Part shown: positions 34,824-43,977 of the stretch, piece by piece
Position numbering within the stretch: the stretch's first letter is position 1
Layout: every line of letters begins with the position of its first letter
Source: Nocardia aobensis NBRC 100429
GTDB lineage: Bacteria > Actinomycetota > Actinomycetes > Mycobacteriales > Mycobacteriaceae
Reading direction: 5' to 3'
DNA length: 49,352 nt
Assembly (NCBI RefSeq): GCF_000308375.1
Contig: NZ_BAFQ01000011.1
Location: 1 to 49,352 of the forward strand
Program-made: the position numbers and the translations under genes
Notes under the pieces: generated by a model
What the model was told of the DNA's origin: nothing
Database searches by the model: none
The model's input: the letters and a program-made list of their open reading frames with translations, nothing else

Positions 34824-35611
34824 CGGTGAGTCTGCTGTGCGGCGCGGGAGCCTTGCTGCTCCTGCCGACCCCGGCCCGGCGGCACCGGCTGGGCGCTCTG
34901 TGTGGACGGCCGACTGAGGAGCGAAATATGCGGAGCCGCTGGATCATTCGCGGCGTGACGGCTTCGGCGGTGGTGACGGCGGTCGTCCTCGGTCCCGGGG
35001 TCGCGGGTGCGGCCGCGGTGCTCGCCATCACGTTGACCGTGCGCGCGAAGAACCGCCGCGAGGAGCGCCGCCACGACGGCGAATGCCGGAAACTGCTGGA
35101 CGGGCTGGAAGTGGTGATCGGTGAATTGCGCACAGGAGCGCATCCCAGCGCTGCCGCCGCGGTCGCGGCTGCGGAGATCGGCGGAGCCGTCGGAGCGGCC
35201 TTCGCGGTGAGCGCCGCCCGGGCCCGGCTCGGTGGTTCGGCCGCGGACGGATTGCGCGGCCGCCCCTGCGCCGTCACCAGCGAACTCGATCGTGTCGCGG
35301 ACGCCTGGGAGGTGGCCGAGCGGCACGGCCTGGCATTGGCCGAACTGTTGAGCGCGGCCCGCGACGACCTCGCCGGGCGGATGCGATTCAGCGACCGCAC
35401 GAACGCCGCGCTGGCGGGTGCGCGTGCCAGCGCCGCGGTGCTGGCCGGACTTCCGCTGCTGGGCATCGCGCTCGGACAGCTGATGGGCGCGCACCCGCTG
35501 CACGTGCTGATGAGCCGAGGGGTCGGAACGATCGTCTTTCCCTTGGGCGCCGGACTGATCGGCGTTGGATTGCTGTGGGCGGATGCCATCACGCGGCGGG
35601 TATCGGTATGA
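34820..35611 (+). CDS. TadB-like inner-membrane platform protein
   Basis: A 263-residue protein with N-terminal helices, a central cytoplasmic segment (LLDGLEVVIGELRTGAHPS, typical of type II secretion F domains), and C-terminal helices. It starts at ATG overlapping the cpaF stop. Rv3658c is the counterpart. With the next product it would form the platform that couples the ATPase to pilin. Confidence 0.82.
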   Translation: MTVSLLCGAGALLLLPTPARRHRLGALCGRPTEERNMRSRWIIRGVTASAVVTAVVLGPGVAGAAAVLAITLTVRAKNRREERRHDGECRKLLDGLEVVIGELRTGAHPSAAAAVAAAEIGGAVGAAFAVSAARARLGGSAADGLRGRPCAVTSELDRVADAWEVAERHGLALAELLSAARDDLAGRMRFSDRTNAALAGARASAAVLAGLPLLGIALGQLMGAHPLHVLMSRGVGTIVFPLGAGLIGVGLLWADAITRRVSV

Positions 35612-36204
35612 GCGGCCTTCCGATGGCACTGCTCTGTTCCGGTGCCGCGCTGCTGGCCCTTCCGGGCCGGATCACACCGGTCGCCCGCCTCCGCGCGGCC
35701 CGCGGCGCATCACCCACGCCGCGGCAGGACCTGCGCCCGGGCGCAGGTGACCCGCTGGCGGTGGCCTCGGCACTCGACCTGCTCGCCTCGTGTCTGCGGG
35801 CAGGTCTGCCGACCGCCACGGCGGCGCGCGCGGTGGCCCCGATCGCCCCGGAACCCTTCGCCTCGGCACTGCGCCGGGCGGCGGATCTGCTGGCGCTGGG
35901 CGCGGATCCGGTCACCGCATGGGAGCGAGCGGCCCGGGAAGCGCCCGGGGCGGAGATGTCCGCGCTCGCCCGGCTGGTGCGCCGTTCGGCCCGCTCCGGT
36001 GCGGCCCTGACCGGTGCGGTCTCCGAACTCGCCGAGAAGTGCCGCGCCGCGGTCGAGGATGCCGCCGCCGCGCGTGCGGAACGCGCGGGCGTACTCATCA
36101 GCGGCCCGCTCGGGCTGTGCTTCCTGCCGGCTTTCGTCTGTCTCGGCATCGTTCCGGTGGTCGCCGGACTGGCCGGTCGAGTACTCGGCGGTGGGTTGTG
36201 GTGA
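35608..36204 (+). CDS. TadC-like inner-membrane platform protein
   Basis: A 198-residue type II secretion F-like protein. It has a helix at the N-terminus, a T2SSF-type core (DLLASCLRAGLPTATAARAVA), and two C-terminal helices. It overlaps the TadB stop by four bases. Rv3657c is the counterpart. Both platform proteins are shorter than those of Gram-negative Tad systems. Confidence 0.8.
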   Translation: MSGLPMALLCSGAALLALPGRITPVARLRAARGASPTPRQDLRPGAGDPLAVASALDLLASCLRAGLPTATAARAVAPIAPEPFASALRRAADLLALGADPVTAWERAAREAPGAEMSALARLVRRSARSGAALTGAVSELAEKCRAAVEDAAAARAERAGVLISGPLGLCFLPAFVCLGIVPVVAGLAGRVLGGGLW

Positions 36205-36261
36205 CCACACGAGAGACTCGGTGCGGATCCGCCGCGCCGACCGTAGAGAAAGGGGAGACCG

Positions 36262-36474
36262 ATGTTGACAGCAACGCAATCGGTTGTGCGAGAACTACGT
36301 TCGCGGCTGATCCAGGTAGCGGTCACCGACGACGGGATGAGTACCGCCGAATACGCCATCGGGACGATCGCCGCGGCGGCGTTCGGGGCGGTGCTCTACA
36401 CCGTGGTGACCGGCGACTCCATCGTCAACGCGCTGACCAAGATCATCGACAGGGCACTGAACACCACCGTATGA
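36262..36474 (+). CDS. Flp-like pilin (DUF4244)
   Basis: A 70-residue type IVb prepilin-like protein. The sequence DDG-MSTAEYAIGT has glycine before the mature N-terminus and glutamate at position +5, as prepilin peptidases need, followed by a hydrophobic helix (AAAAFGAVLYTVV). AAAGGGGAG lies just upstream of the ATG. It is the only pilin seen in the cluster and overlaps the next gene. Rv3656c is the counterpart. Confidence 0.88.
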   Translation: MLTATQSVVRELRSRLIQVAVTDDGMSTAEYAIGTIAAAAFGAVLYTVVTGDSIVNALTKIIDRALNTTV

Positions 36475-36818
36475 GGTCGGCCCGCACGAGCGAGCGGGGT
36501 GCGGTCACGGTCGAGGCGGCGATCGCGCTGGCGGCGGTGGTCGTGGTCGTCGTGCTCTGCGTGGAAGCGTTGCTGGCGGCGTCGATGCAGATCCGCTGTA
36601 TCGACGCCGCTCGGGAAGCGGCTCGTCTCACGGCGCGCGGCGCCGAGGCGGAAGCTCTGCCGGCGGCACAGCGGGTGGCACCGCCCGGCGCCGATATCGA
36701 GGTGCGTGCGGAGGGCGACCGGATCGTCGCCGTCGTCCGGGCGCGGGCGCCGCTGCTGCCCATGCTGCGGTTACGGGCCGAGGCGGTCGCCGTGCGTGAA
36801 CCGGGAGAGCCGCGATGA
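36471..36818 (+). CDS. TadE-family minor pilin-like protein
   Basis: A 115-residue TadE-like protein. ERG-AVTVEAAIAL gives a pseudopilin-type cleavage site with Glu at +5, then a hydrophobic helix and an extracytoplasmic tail. The start overlaps the pilin stop by ATGA. Expected minor subunit of the pilus or secretion system. Confidence 0.83.
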   Translation: MRSARTSERGAVTVEAAIALAAVVVVVVLCVEALLAASMQIRCIDAAREAARLTARGAEAEALPAAQRVAPPGADIEVRAEGDRIVAVVRARAPLLPMLRLRAEAVAVREPGEPR

Positions 36819-37216
36819 CAGCGGACGGACCGGCGCGGGCCGCGATGGCGCCGGCCGCGTGCCGCTGCCGCGGGTGCGACGGGGGCGCCACGGTCACCGC
36901 ATGTCTGGCGCTCACCGCACTGTTGGTGGTGACGATCGTGATCGTGCAGTTCGCGGCGGTGGTGTGCGCACGCCACCTGGCGCAGAGTGCCGCCGATTCG
37001 GCGGCATTGGCCGCAGCGGGTGCACTGGATTCCGGCGCCGAGGCGGCCTGTGAACAAGCGGATTCGGTAGTGCGGCGAATGCGGATGCGGCTACGTGCGT
37101 GTGCGATCCGGGATTGGGATGTGACGGTAACCGTCGATGGTTCGGTGCCGCTCGCTCTTTTGGGCAAGCGATCAGTTGTGGCGGTCGCGCGAGCCGGTCC
37201 GGTGAGTGCGGAATAA
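36815..37216 (+). CDS. TadG-like (Rv3654c-type) protein
   Basis: A 133-residue protein with one helix (CLALTALLVVTIVIVQFAAV) after a cysteine-containing N-terminus (CRCRGCDGGATVTA), then QSAADSAALAAAGAL, the usual TadE/G pattern. In M. tuberculosis the family is the helicase/secretion neighbourhood TadE-like protein. Last gene of the operon. Confidence 0.8.
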   Translation: MTADGPARAAMAPAACRCRGCDGGATVTACLALTALLVVTIVIVQFAAVVCARHLAQSAADSAALAAAGALDSGAEAACEQADSVVRRMRMRLRACAIRDWDVTVTVDGSVPLALLGKRSVVAVARAGPVSAE

Positions 37217-37580
37217 CGATCATGAATACCGGACGGTTGGTGTGAGAAAGAATGGGTGACCCGAGCCACAGTATGGAGCGGTAAGTGTCGTGGATTTCCC
37301 ATTCGGCCGGCATTCAATTCGGCGGGCACAATTGTGCAAGCATTCGGCGCTGCGGGATTCCGATAAATGCACACATGTGAATGCGCACATGGCCGTTATT
37401 CGCTAGGGCAATGCGCCGGTTAACATGATCGACTTCCTCTTTATTCGGGCAGCGGGCAGTCGGCGCCGAATCCGGGGCGCGGCCCGTCGGTCTGGGAGGC
37501 GTCCACGTCTACCGGCGGTGTCCGCATCGTCACGAAACGGATTCGAGCAGGTCATGGCCTGCAATGTTGGGCCCCGCCGG
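37217..37580. other. Gap without a recognisable gene
   Basis: About 360 bases between the convergent ends of the Tad operon and the helicase. It is less GC-rich than its surroundings between 37220 and 37440 and has a short CACATGTG palindrome, but no gene, tRNA or convincing terminator. Confidence 0.5.
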
Positions 37581-39956
37581 TCAGTTCGGCGCCTCGTCGG
37601 GCAGATCGGAGAGGACGGCCGTCAGCAGGGCGGCCGCGCCTTGCTTGTCCAACGGGGAATTCCCGTTGCCGCATTTCGGGGATTGGACGCACGAGGGGCA
37701 GCCCTGTGGGCACGAACAGGAGGCGATGGCCGCCCGGGTGGCCGCCAACCAGGTCCGCAACCGGGCGAAACCGCGCTCGGCGAATCCGGCTCCGCCGCGA
37801 TGGCCGTCGTAGACGAAGACGGTCGGCAGCCCGGTATCGGGGTACTCGGCGATGGACACGCCGCCCACATCCCACCGGTCACAGCTCGCGACCAGCGGCA
37901 ACATCCCGATCGCGGCATGTTCGGCGGCGTGCAGGGCGCCGGCCACGCGGCGTGGCTCGATCCCCGCCGCGGCCAGCAGTCGCGGCGTGACGGTGTAGAA
38001 CACGGCCTGGGTCGGCAGCGTCTGCTCGGGCATGTCGAGTTCGATCAGGTCGAGGACCTCTCCGCTGGGAAGGGTGCGCAGATAACCGACCACCTGGCGG
38101 GTTACCCGGACTCTGGCCAGTGCGGCGGTGACGCGGCCGTATACCTGCTCGTGCGTGCGCTCGTCGATCGCGACCGAGGTGACCATCCGGGCGCTGGTGG
38201 TCCAACCGGGCTGCTCGGCGTGGACGAACGCGACTCCGGCCTCGAGGTCCAGTTCGTCGACCACGTAGGTCTCGCCCTGATGCAGATGTACGGCACCGGC
38301 GTGCAGTGTCGCGGGCGCCCGCCCGGAATCCGCGCTGCCCAGCAGCCTGCCGCTGGTCGCGTCGACGATCGCGATCTGGGAGCCGATTCCGCCCCGGACA
38401 TCGACGTCGTCGTGCGGATAGGCGCTCGAGGTGGGATACCAGCGGGCCGGTCCACCGCCGTTCTCCCGGCGCTTGATCAGCCCCTGCGCGGCGAGGTCGG
38501 CGGCCACGTCCCGGACGCCGAGGTCGTCCAGCTCGGCGTCGGTCAGGGGATGTTCGCAGGCCGCGCACAGCAGATGTGGTCCGGCGACGTAGGGATTGTG
38601 CGGATCGGTGATGGTCGCCTCGACCGGCTTGTCCAGCAGAGCGTGCGGGTGATGGACGAGATAGGTGTCGAGCGGATCGTCGCGGGCCACCAGCAGCACC
38701 AGCGAGCCCTGGGTACGACGTCCGGCCCGCCCTGCCTGCTGCCAGAACGAGGCGACGGTCCCCGGAAAACCCGCCATCACCACGGCATCCAGCCCGGCGA
38801 TGTCGACGCCCAGTTCGAGTGCGGTCGTGGTGGCCGCGCCCAGCAGCGACCCGTCCGCCAGGCCGTTCTCCAGTTCGCGCCGGTCCTCGGCCAGGTATCC
38901 GGCCCGGTAGGCCGCCACGCGCCCGGCCAGCGACGGATCCACCTCGGCCAGCATGCGCTGTACGTCGATGGCGACTACCTCGGCGGCCCGGCGGGAACGA
39001 ACGAAGGTCAACGTCCGCGCACCCTCGACGACCAGGTCGGTCATGATCCGGGCCGCTTCCGTGGTGGCCGCCCGCCGCACCGGGGCGCCGTTCTCACCGC
39101 CGAGGTCGCCGAGCAGCGGAGGCTCCCACAGGGCGACCGTCCGCGCGCCCTGCGGCGAACCGTCGTCGGTCACCGCGGTCACCGGCGCACCGATCAGCCG
39201 TTCGGCGGCCGCGGCCGGATCCGCGCTGGTCGCCGAGCACAGGACGAAGGTCGGATTCGCGCCGTAATGCGCGGCCAGCCGCCGCAGCCGGCGCAGCACC
39301 ATCGCGACCTGGGACCCGAATACACCCCGATAGGCGTGGCATTCGTCGACCACCACATAGCGCAGCCGCCGCAGCATCCGAGCCCAGCGCTGGTGGGCCC
39401 GCAGGATGCCGATGTGCAGCATGTCGGGATTGGTGAACAGCCACCGCGCGTTCGCCCGCACCCACTGCCTGACCTCGGGCGGAGTATCGCCGTCGTAGGT
39501 GGCCGGATGGATATCGCGCAGGCTGCCGGCATGGGTGAGCTGCGCGGCCGCGCGGAATTGATCGGCCCCGAGCGCTTTGGTCGGCGATATATACAGAGCG
39601 GTCGCCCGCGGATCTCGCCGCAGGTCGGTCAATACCGGCAGCTGATACCCCAGGGATTTGCCCGACGCCGTCCCGGTGCAGACGACGACGTGGGTGCCCT
39701 CCGCGGCCAGTTCCGCGGTGCGGATCTGATGTGCCCACGGTGCTTCGACACCGGATTCCCGCAGCGCGTCGACCACTTCCGGGGCGGCCCACGAAGGCCA
39801 TCCGCTGGTGCGCGCCGCGCGGGCCGGAAGTTCGGTCACATGGGTGATACGACTTTCCGCATCCGGCACTCCGAAAAGGACACGATTCAGCAACGATCCC
39901 CCATAGCTGATCGTCTCGGCGCGGGCGGTGTCCGGTGTCGGGCCTTTCGGATTCAT
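37581..39956 (-). CDS. DUF1998-type DEAD/DEAH helicase (MrfA-like)
   Basis: A protein of about 791 residues. The helicase core has CTGTASGKS (Walker A), VVVDECHAYRG (DExH), SATS (motif III) and QQAGRAGRRTQG (motif VI). The C-terminal DUF1998 domain ends with a four-cysteine cluster in CSCPQGCPSCVQSPKC. This is the architecture of B. subtilis MrfA, which acts in repair of mitomycin adducts. ATG at 39956 begins the conserved part; a longer TTG-started frame to 40022 is possible. It is divergent from cspA, as in M. tuberculosis Rv3649/Rv3648c. Confidence 0.9.
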   Translation of the reverse strand: MNPKGPTPDTARAETISYGGSLLNRVLFGVPDAESRITHVTELPARAARTSGWPSWAAPEVVDALRESGVEAPWAHQIRTAELAAEGTHVVVCTGTASGKSLGYQLPVLTDLRRDPRATALYISPTKALGADQFRAAAQLTHAGSLRDIHPATYDGDTPPEVRQWVRANARWLFTNPDMLHIGILRAHQRWARMLRRLRYVVVDECHAYRGVFGSQVAMVLRRLRRLAAHYGANPTFVLCSATSADPAAAAERLIGAPVTAVTDDGSPQGARTVALWEPPLLGDLGGENGAPVRRAATTEAARIMTDLVVEGARTLTFVRSRRAAEVVAIDVQRMLAEVDPSLAGRVAAYRAGYLAEDRRELENGLADGSLLGAATTTALELGVDIAGLDAVVMAGFPGTVASFWQQAGRAGRRTQGSLVLLVARDDPLDTYLVHHPHALLDKPVEATITDPHNPYVAGPHLLCAACEHPLTDAELDDLGVRDVAADLAAQGLIKRRENGGGPARWYPTSSAYPHDDVDVRGGIGSQIAIVDATSGRLLGSADSGRAPATLHAGAVHLHQGETYVVDELDLEAGVAFVHAEQPGWTTSARMVTSVAIDERTHEQVYGRVTAALARVRVTRQVVGYLRTLPSGEVLDLIELDMPEQTLPTQAVFYTVTPRLLAAAGIEPRRVAGALHAAEHAAIGMLPLVASCDRWDVGGVSIAEYPDTGLPTVFVYDGHRGGAGFAERGFARLRTWLAATRAAIASCSCPQGCPSCVQSPKCGNGNSPLDKQGAAALLTAVLSDLPDEAPN

Positions 39957-40391
39957 CGGACCGAGACCGTGTGCCGCGAAGAAAGTGTGAACCGTGTGTG
40001 CCGTGCTCGCCCGAGCTGCCAATTCACTACCGAGTAGCGACCTGCGTCACAGTCTGTTTGCCTGACGCTCGCTCGGTTATCGCTAAGCAAACCTACTTCA
40101 AGTTTGGATTTGGGCATTGTGCCCCTCACCTGCACATTCGCAAGATCATCTTTTTTGCAAATTGTCGGTAACTCGGCTGTCGAATTGCGCGCGGACATGG
40201 TTCACTAGTTCTCGGTCGCAAGCTTCTGTGTTCGAGGGAACGGATCAAAGGTCCAAACCATCAGCAGGATCGATGTTGCGAACGGTGTGCTTGAAGCTTC
40301 CTGCAGGGGGAACAGAGTACAGCGGTCGGAACGGACCCGGTGGACCAACCTAACTTGTCCGCCGTTCCGGTATGGAAAGAGAAGGAACAGA
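39957..40391. other. Divergent promoter and leader region of the helicase gene and cspA
   Basis: About 435 bases without a gene, with AT-rich patches around 40060-40160. CGGAACGG (40327-40334) and CCGTTCCG (40362-40369) form a stem shortly before the cspA ribosome-binding site. A long leader is usual for cold-shock genes. Confidence 0.55.
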
Positions 40392-40598
40392 ATGGCACAG
40401 GGAACTGTGAAGTGGTTCAACGCGGAGAAGGGGTTCGGCTTCATCGCGCCCGAGGACGGCTCCGCTGACGTCTTCGTCCACTACTCCGAGATTCAGGGTT
40501 CGGGCTTCCGCACCCTCGAGGAGAACCAGAAGGTCGAATTCGAGGTCGGCCAGGGCACCAAGGGCCCGCAGGCCACCGGAGTTCGCGCGCTCAGCTGA
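40392..40598 (+). CDS. cspA: Cold-shock protein CspA (first copy)
   Basis: A 68-residue single-domain nucleic-acid chaperone. RNP1 is KGFGFI and RNP2 is VFVHYS. The start [10 protein letters not shown] follows GAAGGA by 6 bases. From memory it is the Rv3648c orthologue by position, between the helicase and topA. Confidence 0.96.
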   Translation: MAQGTVKWFNAEKGFGFIAPEDGSADVFVHYSEIQGSGFRTLEENQKVEFEVGQGTKGPQATGVRALS

Positions 40599-40622
40599 GC
40601 GAGTAACCCAACAAGGTCTGAT

Positions 40623-40658
40623 CTCGTCCCTCACCGCGAGCACGCGGTGAGGGACGAG
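40623..40658 (+). terminator. Terminator of cspA
   Basis: A perfect 16-bp stem (40623-40638 with 40643-40658) on an AGCA loop, 25 bases after the stop. No U-tract follows. Confidence 0.8.
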
Positions 40659-40949
40659 TCATATGCGGGGGAAGTAGACTCGATCGAAAACCGGGGCTTT
40701 TCGATCTGATCGAGTTGCCCACAAGGGGGTTTTTCTGCAGTTCGCAGCCATTTCGGTTCGGACGGTACCCACGGGGATGTGCCGCGCAGAACAGCCGAGA
40801 CTCCTGGGTCGCGGGTCCGCAGTGCGGACTCCACGACAGCGAAACACGGTATAAACGTCTCTGGCGGGAGACATTCGTCTCTCCCTCTTGCCCCAGCCGC
40901 GCGCCGCGCGCCTGCGCCGCGCGGGTCGACAGGAAAGGTGTGTTCGCCG
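40659..40949. promoter_or_regulatory. topA promoter region with a 9-bp inverted repeat
   Basis: GATCGAAAA (40682-40690) and TTTTCGATC (40698-40706) form a perfect inverted repeat with a 7-base centre. A -10-like TATAAA lies at 40850-40855. AGGAAAGG (40931-40938) serves the GTG at 40950. Confidence 0.5.
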
Positions 40950-43892
40950 GTGGCAACACGAGACCGCGGTGCATCGCCGACTCCCGATGCGGCCTCCGCC
41001 GGGCCCGATGCGGCCGCAGCCGGCCGGGGGCGTCCCCTGCGTCGTCTCGTCATCGTCGAGTCGCCGACCAAGGCCCGCAAGATCGCGCCCTATCTGGGCC
41101 GCGGTTATACGGTCGAGGCGTCCGTCGGCCATATCCGCGATCTTCCGCGCGGTGCCGCGGATGTGCCGGCCAAATACAAAGGCCAGTCCTGGGCCCGGCT
41201 GGGTGTCGACGTCGACCACGATTTCGAGCCGATCTATGTCGTCAGTCCGGACAAGAAGGCCAAGGTCTCGGAGCTGAAGACGCTGCTGCGCGACGCCGAC
41301 GAACTCTTTCTGGCCACCGACCCCGACCGCGAGGGCGAGGCCATCGCCTGGCACCTGCTCGAGACGCTGAAGCCCAAGATTCCGGTCCGGCGCATGGTGT
41401 TCCACGAAATCACCGAGCCGGCCATTCGCGCCGCCGCGGCCGATACCCGCGAACTCGACAACGACCTGGTCGACGCCCAGGAAACCCGGCGCATCCTCGA
41501 CCGCCTCTACGGCTACGAGGTCAGCCCCGTGCTGTGGAAGAAGGTCATGCCGCGACTGTCGGCGGGCCGGGTGCAGTCGGTGGCGACCCGGATCGTCGTG
41601 CAGCGCGAGCGGGAGCGCATCGCGTTCCGCTCCGCGGAGTACTGGGACATCGCGGCGAAATTCGACGCCGGCGGCCGGGAGAGCGACGAGGCCAACCCGC
41701 GGATCTTCGGTGCGCGGCTGGTCACCGTCGACGGTTCCCGCGTCGCGGGCGGCCGGGATTTCGGATCCGACGGTCAGCTCAAGACTCGCAACGGTGCCAC
41801 CGTCCTCGACGAAGCCGCGGCACGGCGGCTGGCCGCGGGGCTCGAGAATGCGGATTTCCAGGTCACCTCGGTCGAATCCAAGCCGTACACCCGGCGGCCC
41901 TATGCCCCCTTCATGACCTCGACGCTGCAGCAGGAGGCCGCGCGCAAACTCCGGTTCGGTTCCGAGCGCACGATGCGCGTGGCGCAGCGGCTGTACGAGA
42001 ACGGCTACATCACCTATATGCGTACCGACTCCACGACGCTGTCGGAGTCGGCGATCAGCGCGGCGCGCGCGCAGGCGACCCAGCTGTACGGCCCGGAGTT
42101 CGTCCATCCGACGCCGCGGCAGTACACCCGCAAGGTCAAGAACGCGCAGGAGGCGCACGAGGCGATCCGGCCCGCCGGTGACACGTTCGCCACGCCGGGC
42201 CAGCTGCACGCCCGGCTGGATCAGGACGAATTCCGGCTCTACGAGCTGATCTGGCAGCGCACGGTCGCCTCGCAGATGGCCGACGCGCGCGGCACCACGC
42301 TGACGGTCCGGATCACCGGCCGCGCCGGCACCGGCGAGGAATGCGTGTTCTCCGCGTCCGGTCGCACGATCACCTTCGCGGGCTTCCTCAAGGCATATGT
42401 GGAAAGTGTCGACGAGGATGCGGGCGGCCAGTCCGACGATGCGGAATCGCGGCTGCCCGCGCTGACCGAGGGCCAGAACGTCAACGCCACCGAGCTGACG
42501 CCCGACGGGCACACCACCAATCCGCCCCCGCGCTACAACGAGGCCTCGTTGATCAAGGCGCTCGAGGAGCTGGGTATCGGGCGCCCGTCGACCTATGCCT
42601 CGATCATCAAGACCATCCTGGACCGCGGCTACGTCTACAAACGCGGTAGTGCGCTGGTGCCGTCCTGGGTGGCATTCGCGGTGGTCGGGCTGTTGGAGGA
42701 GTACTTCGGCCGCTTGGTCGACTTCGACTTCACCGCGGCGATGGAAGACGATCTCGACGCCATCGCCGGCGGTCGCGAGCAGCGCGGAAACTGGCTGACC
42801 AGCTTCTACTTCGGTGGTGACCACGGCGCCGAGGGGTCGGTGGCACGCTCCGGCGGTCTGAAGCGGATGGTCGGTGAGCGGCTCGACGATATCGATGCCC
42901 GCGAGGTCAACTCGATCAAGATGTTCACCGACGACCAGGACCGCGACATCGTGGTCCGGGTCGGGCGCTTCGGTCCGTATCTGGAGCGCATGGTTCAGAA
43001 CCCGGACGATCCGGATGGCGATCCGGTTTCCCAGCGCGCGAATCTGCCCGATGATCTGCCGCCGGACGAGTTGACACCCGAGGTCGCGGAGAAGCTGTTC
43101 GCGACCCCGCAGGAGGGGCGCTCGCTCGGTGTGGACCCCGAAACCGGGCATCGGATCGTGGCGAAGGAGGGCCGCTTCGGGCCGTATGTCACCGAAATCC
43201 TGCCCGAGCCCGAGGCCGACCTCGACGCCAAGAAAGGCGCCAAGAAGGCAGCCGCACCCAAACCGCGGACCGGCTCGCTGCTCAAGTCGATGGATCTGTC
43301 GACCATCACCCTCGAGGACGCGCTGAAACTGCTGTCGCTGCCTCGGGTGGTCGGCAAGGATCCCGAATCGGGCGACGAGATCACCGCGCAGAACGGCCGC
43401 TACGGCCCGTATCTGAAGAAGGGCACGGACTCTCGCTCCCTGGCCACCGAGGACCAGATCTTCACCGTGACCTTGGACGAGGCATTGAAGATCTACGCCG
43501 AACCCAAGCGCCGCGGACGCCAGGCGGCGAGTGCGGCGCCGCTGCGGGAGATGGGCAACGATTCCGCCACCGGCAAGCCGATGGTGATCAAGGACGGGCG
43601 GTTCGGTCCGTACGTCACCGACGGCGAAACCAATGCCAGCCTGCGCAAGGGCGACGAGGTGGAGTCGATCACCGATGAGCGGGCCTCCGAACTGCTCGCC
43701 GATCGCCGGGCCAAGGGCCCGGTGAAGAAGGCGGCCAAGAAGACCGCGAAGAAGGCGCCCGCCAAGAAGACCGCGGCGAAGTCGACGGCCAAGAAGACCA
43801 CTGCGGCCGCGAAGAAGACGACCGCGAAGAAGACCGCGGCCAAGAAGGCGCCCGCGAAGAAGGCCGCGGCGAAGTCGACGGCCGAGTCGTAG
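40950..43892 (+). CDS. topA: DNA topoisomerase I with lysine-rich tail
   Basis: A 980-residue type IA topoisomerase relaxing negative supercoils. The TOPRIM domain starts LVIVESPTKA and has the acidic triad in TDPDREGEA. The catalytic tyrosine is Y356 in ITYMRTDS. The C-terminal half has repeated GRFGPYV modules (at least four), the actinobacterial replacement for zinc fingers. The last 55 or so residues are almost wholly K, A, T and P in AAKK/KKT units. GTG at 40950 follows AGGAAAGG by 11 bases; an earlier GTG at 40938 is too close to it. Confidence 0.96.
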   Translation: MATRDRGASPTPDAASAGPDAAAAGRGRPLRRLVIVESPTKARKIAPYLGRGYTVEASVGHIRDLPRGAADVPAKYKGQSWARLGVDVDHDFEPIYVVSPDKKAKVSELKTLLRDADELFLATDPDREGEAIAWHLLETLKPKIPVRRMVFHEITEPAIRAAAADTRELDNDLVDAQETRRILDRLYGYEVSPVLWKKVMPRLSAGRVQSVATRIVVQRERERIAFRSAEYWDIAAKFDAGGRESDEANPRIFGARLVTVDGSRVAGGRDFGSDGQLKTRNGATVLDEAAARRLAAGLENADFQVTSVESKPYTRRPYAPFMTSTLQQEAARKLRFGSERTMRVAQRLYENGYITYMRTDSTTLSESAISAARAQATQLYGPEFVHPTPRQYTRKVKNAQEAHEAIRPAGDTFATPGQLHARLDQDEFRLYELIWQRTVASQMADARGTTLTVRITGRAGTGEECVFSASGRTITFAGFLKAYVESVDEDAGGQSDDAESRLPALTEGQNVNATELTPDGHTTNPPPRYNEASLIKALEELGIGRPSTYASIIKTILDRGYVYKRGSALVPSWVAFAVVGLLEEYFGRLVDFDFTAAMEDDLDAIAGGREQRGNWLTSFYFGGDHGAEGSVARSGGLKRMVGERLDDIDAREVNSIKMFTDDQDRDIVVRVGRFGPYLERMVQNPDDPDGDPVSQRANLPDDLPPDELTPEVAEKLFATPQEGRSLGVDPETGHRIVAKEGRFGPYVTEILPEPEADLDAKKGAKKAAAPKPRTGSLLKSMDLSTITLEDALKLLSLPRVVGKDPESGDEITAQNGRYGPYLKKGTDSRSLATEDQIFTVTLDEALKIYAEPKRRGRQAASAAPLREMGNDSATGKPMVIKDGRFGPYVTDGETNASLRKGDEVESITDERASELLADRRAKGPVKKAAKKTAKKAPAKKTAAKSTAKKTTAAAKKTTAKKTAAKKAPAKKAAAKSTAES

Positions 43893-43964
43893 CGGGCGGC
43901 GTCGTAGCGGGCGCGTCGTAGTAGGCGGCTGCTCGGTGCCGGTCGGCTTGTCGGTGCGGCCGAT

Positions 43965-43970
43965 TAGGGT
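43965..43970 (+). promoter_or_regulatory. Leaderless-type -10 box before the delta prime gene
   Basis: TAGGGT lies exactly 7 bases before the GTG at 43978, with no Shine-Dalgarno. Confidence 0.55.
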
Positions 43971-43977
43971 GTAGCGC

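Noticed and set aside
37425..40037. An 870-codon open frame on the plus strand
   Set aside because: It is antisense to the helicase, which has a full set of helicase motifs. The plus-strand translation is low complexity (Arg, Gly, Gln) with no family pattern. GC-rich genes commonly leave such frames open.
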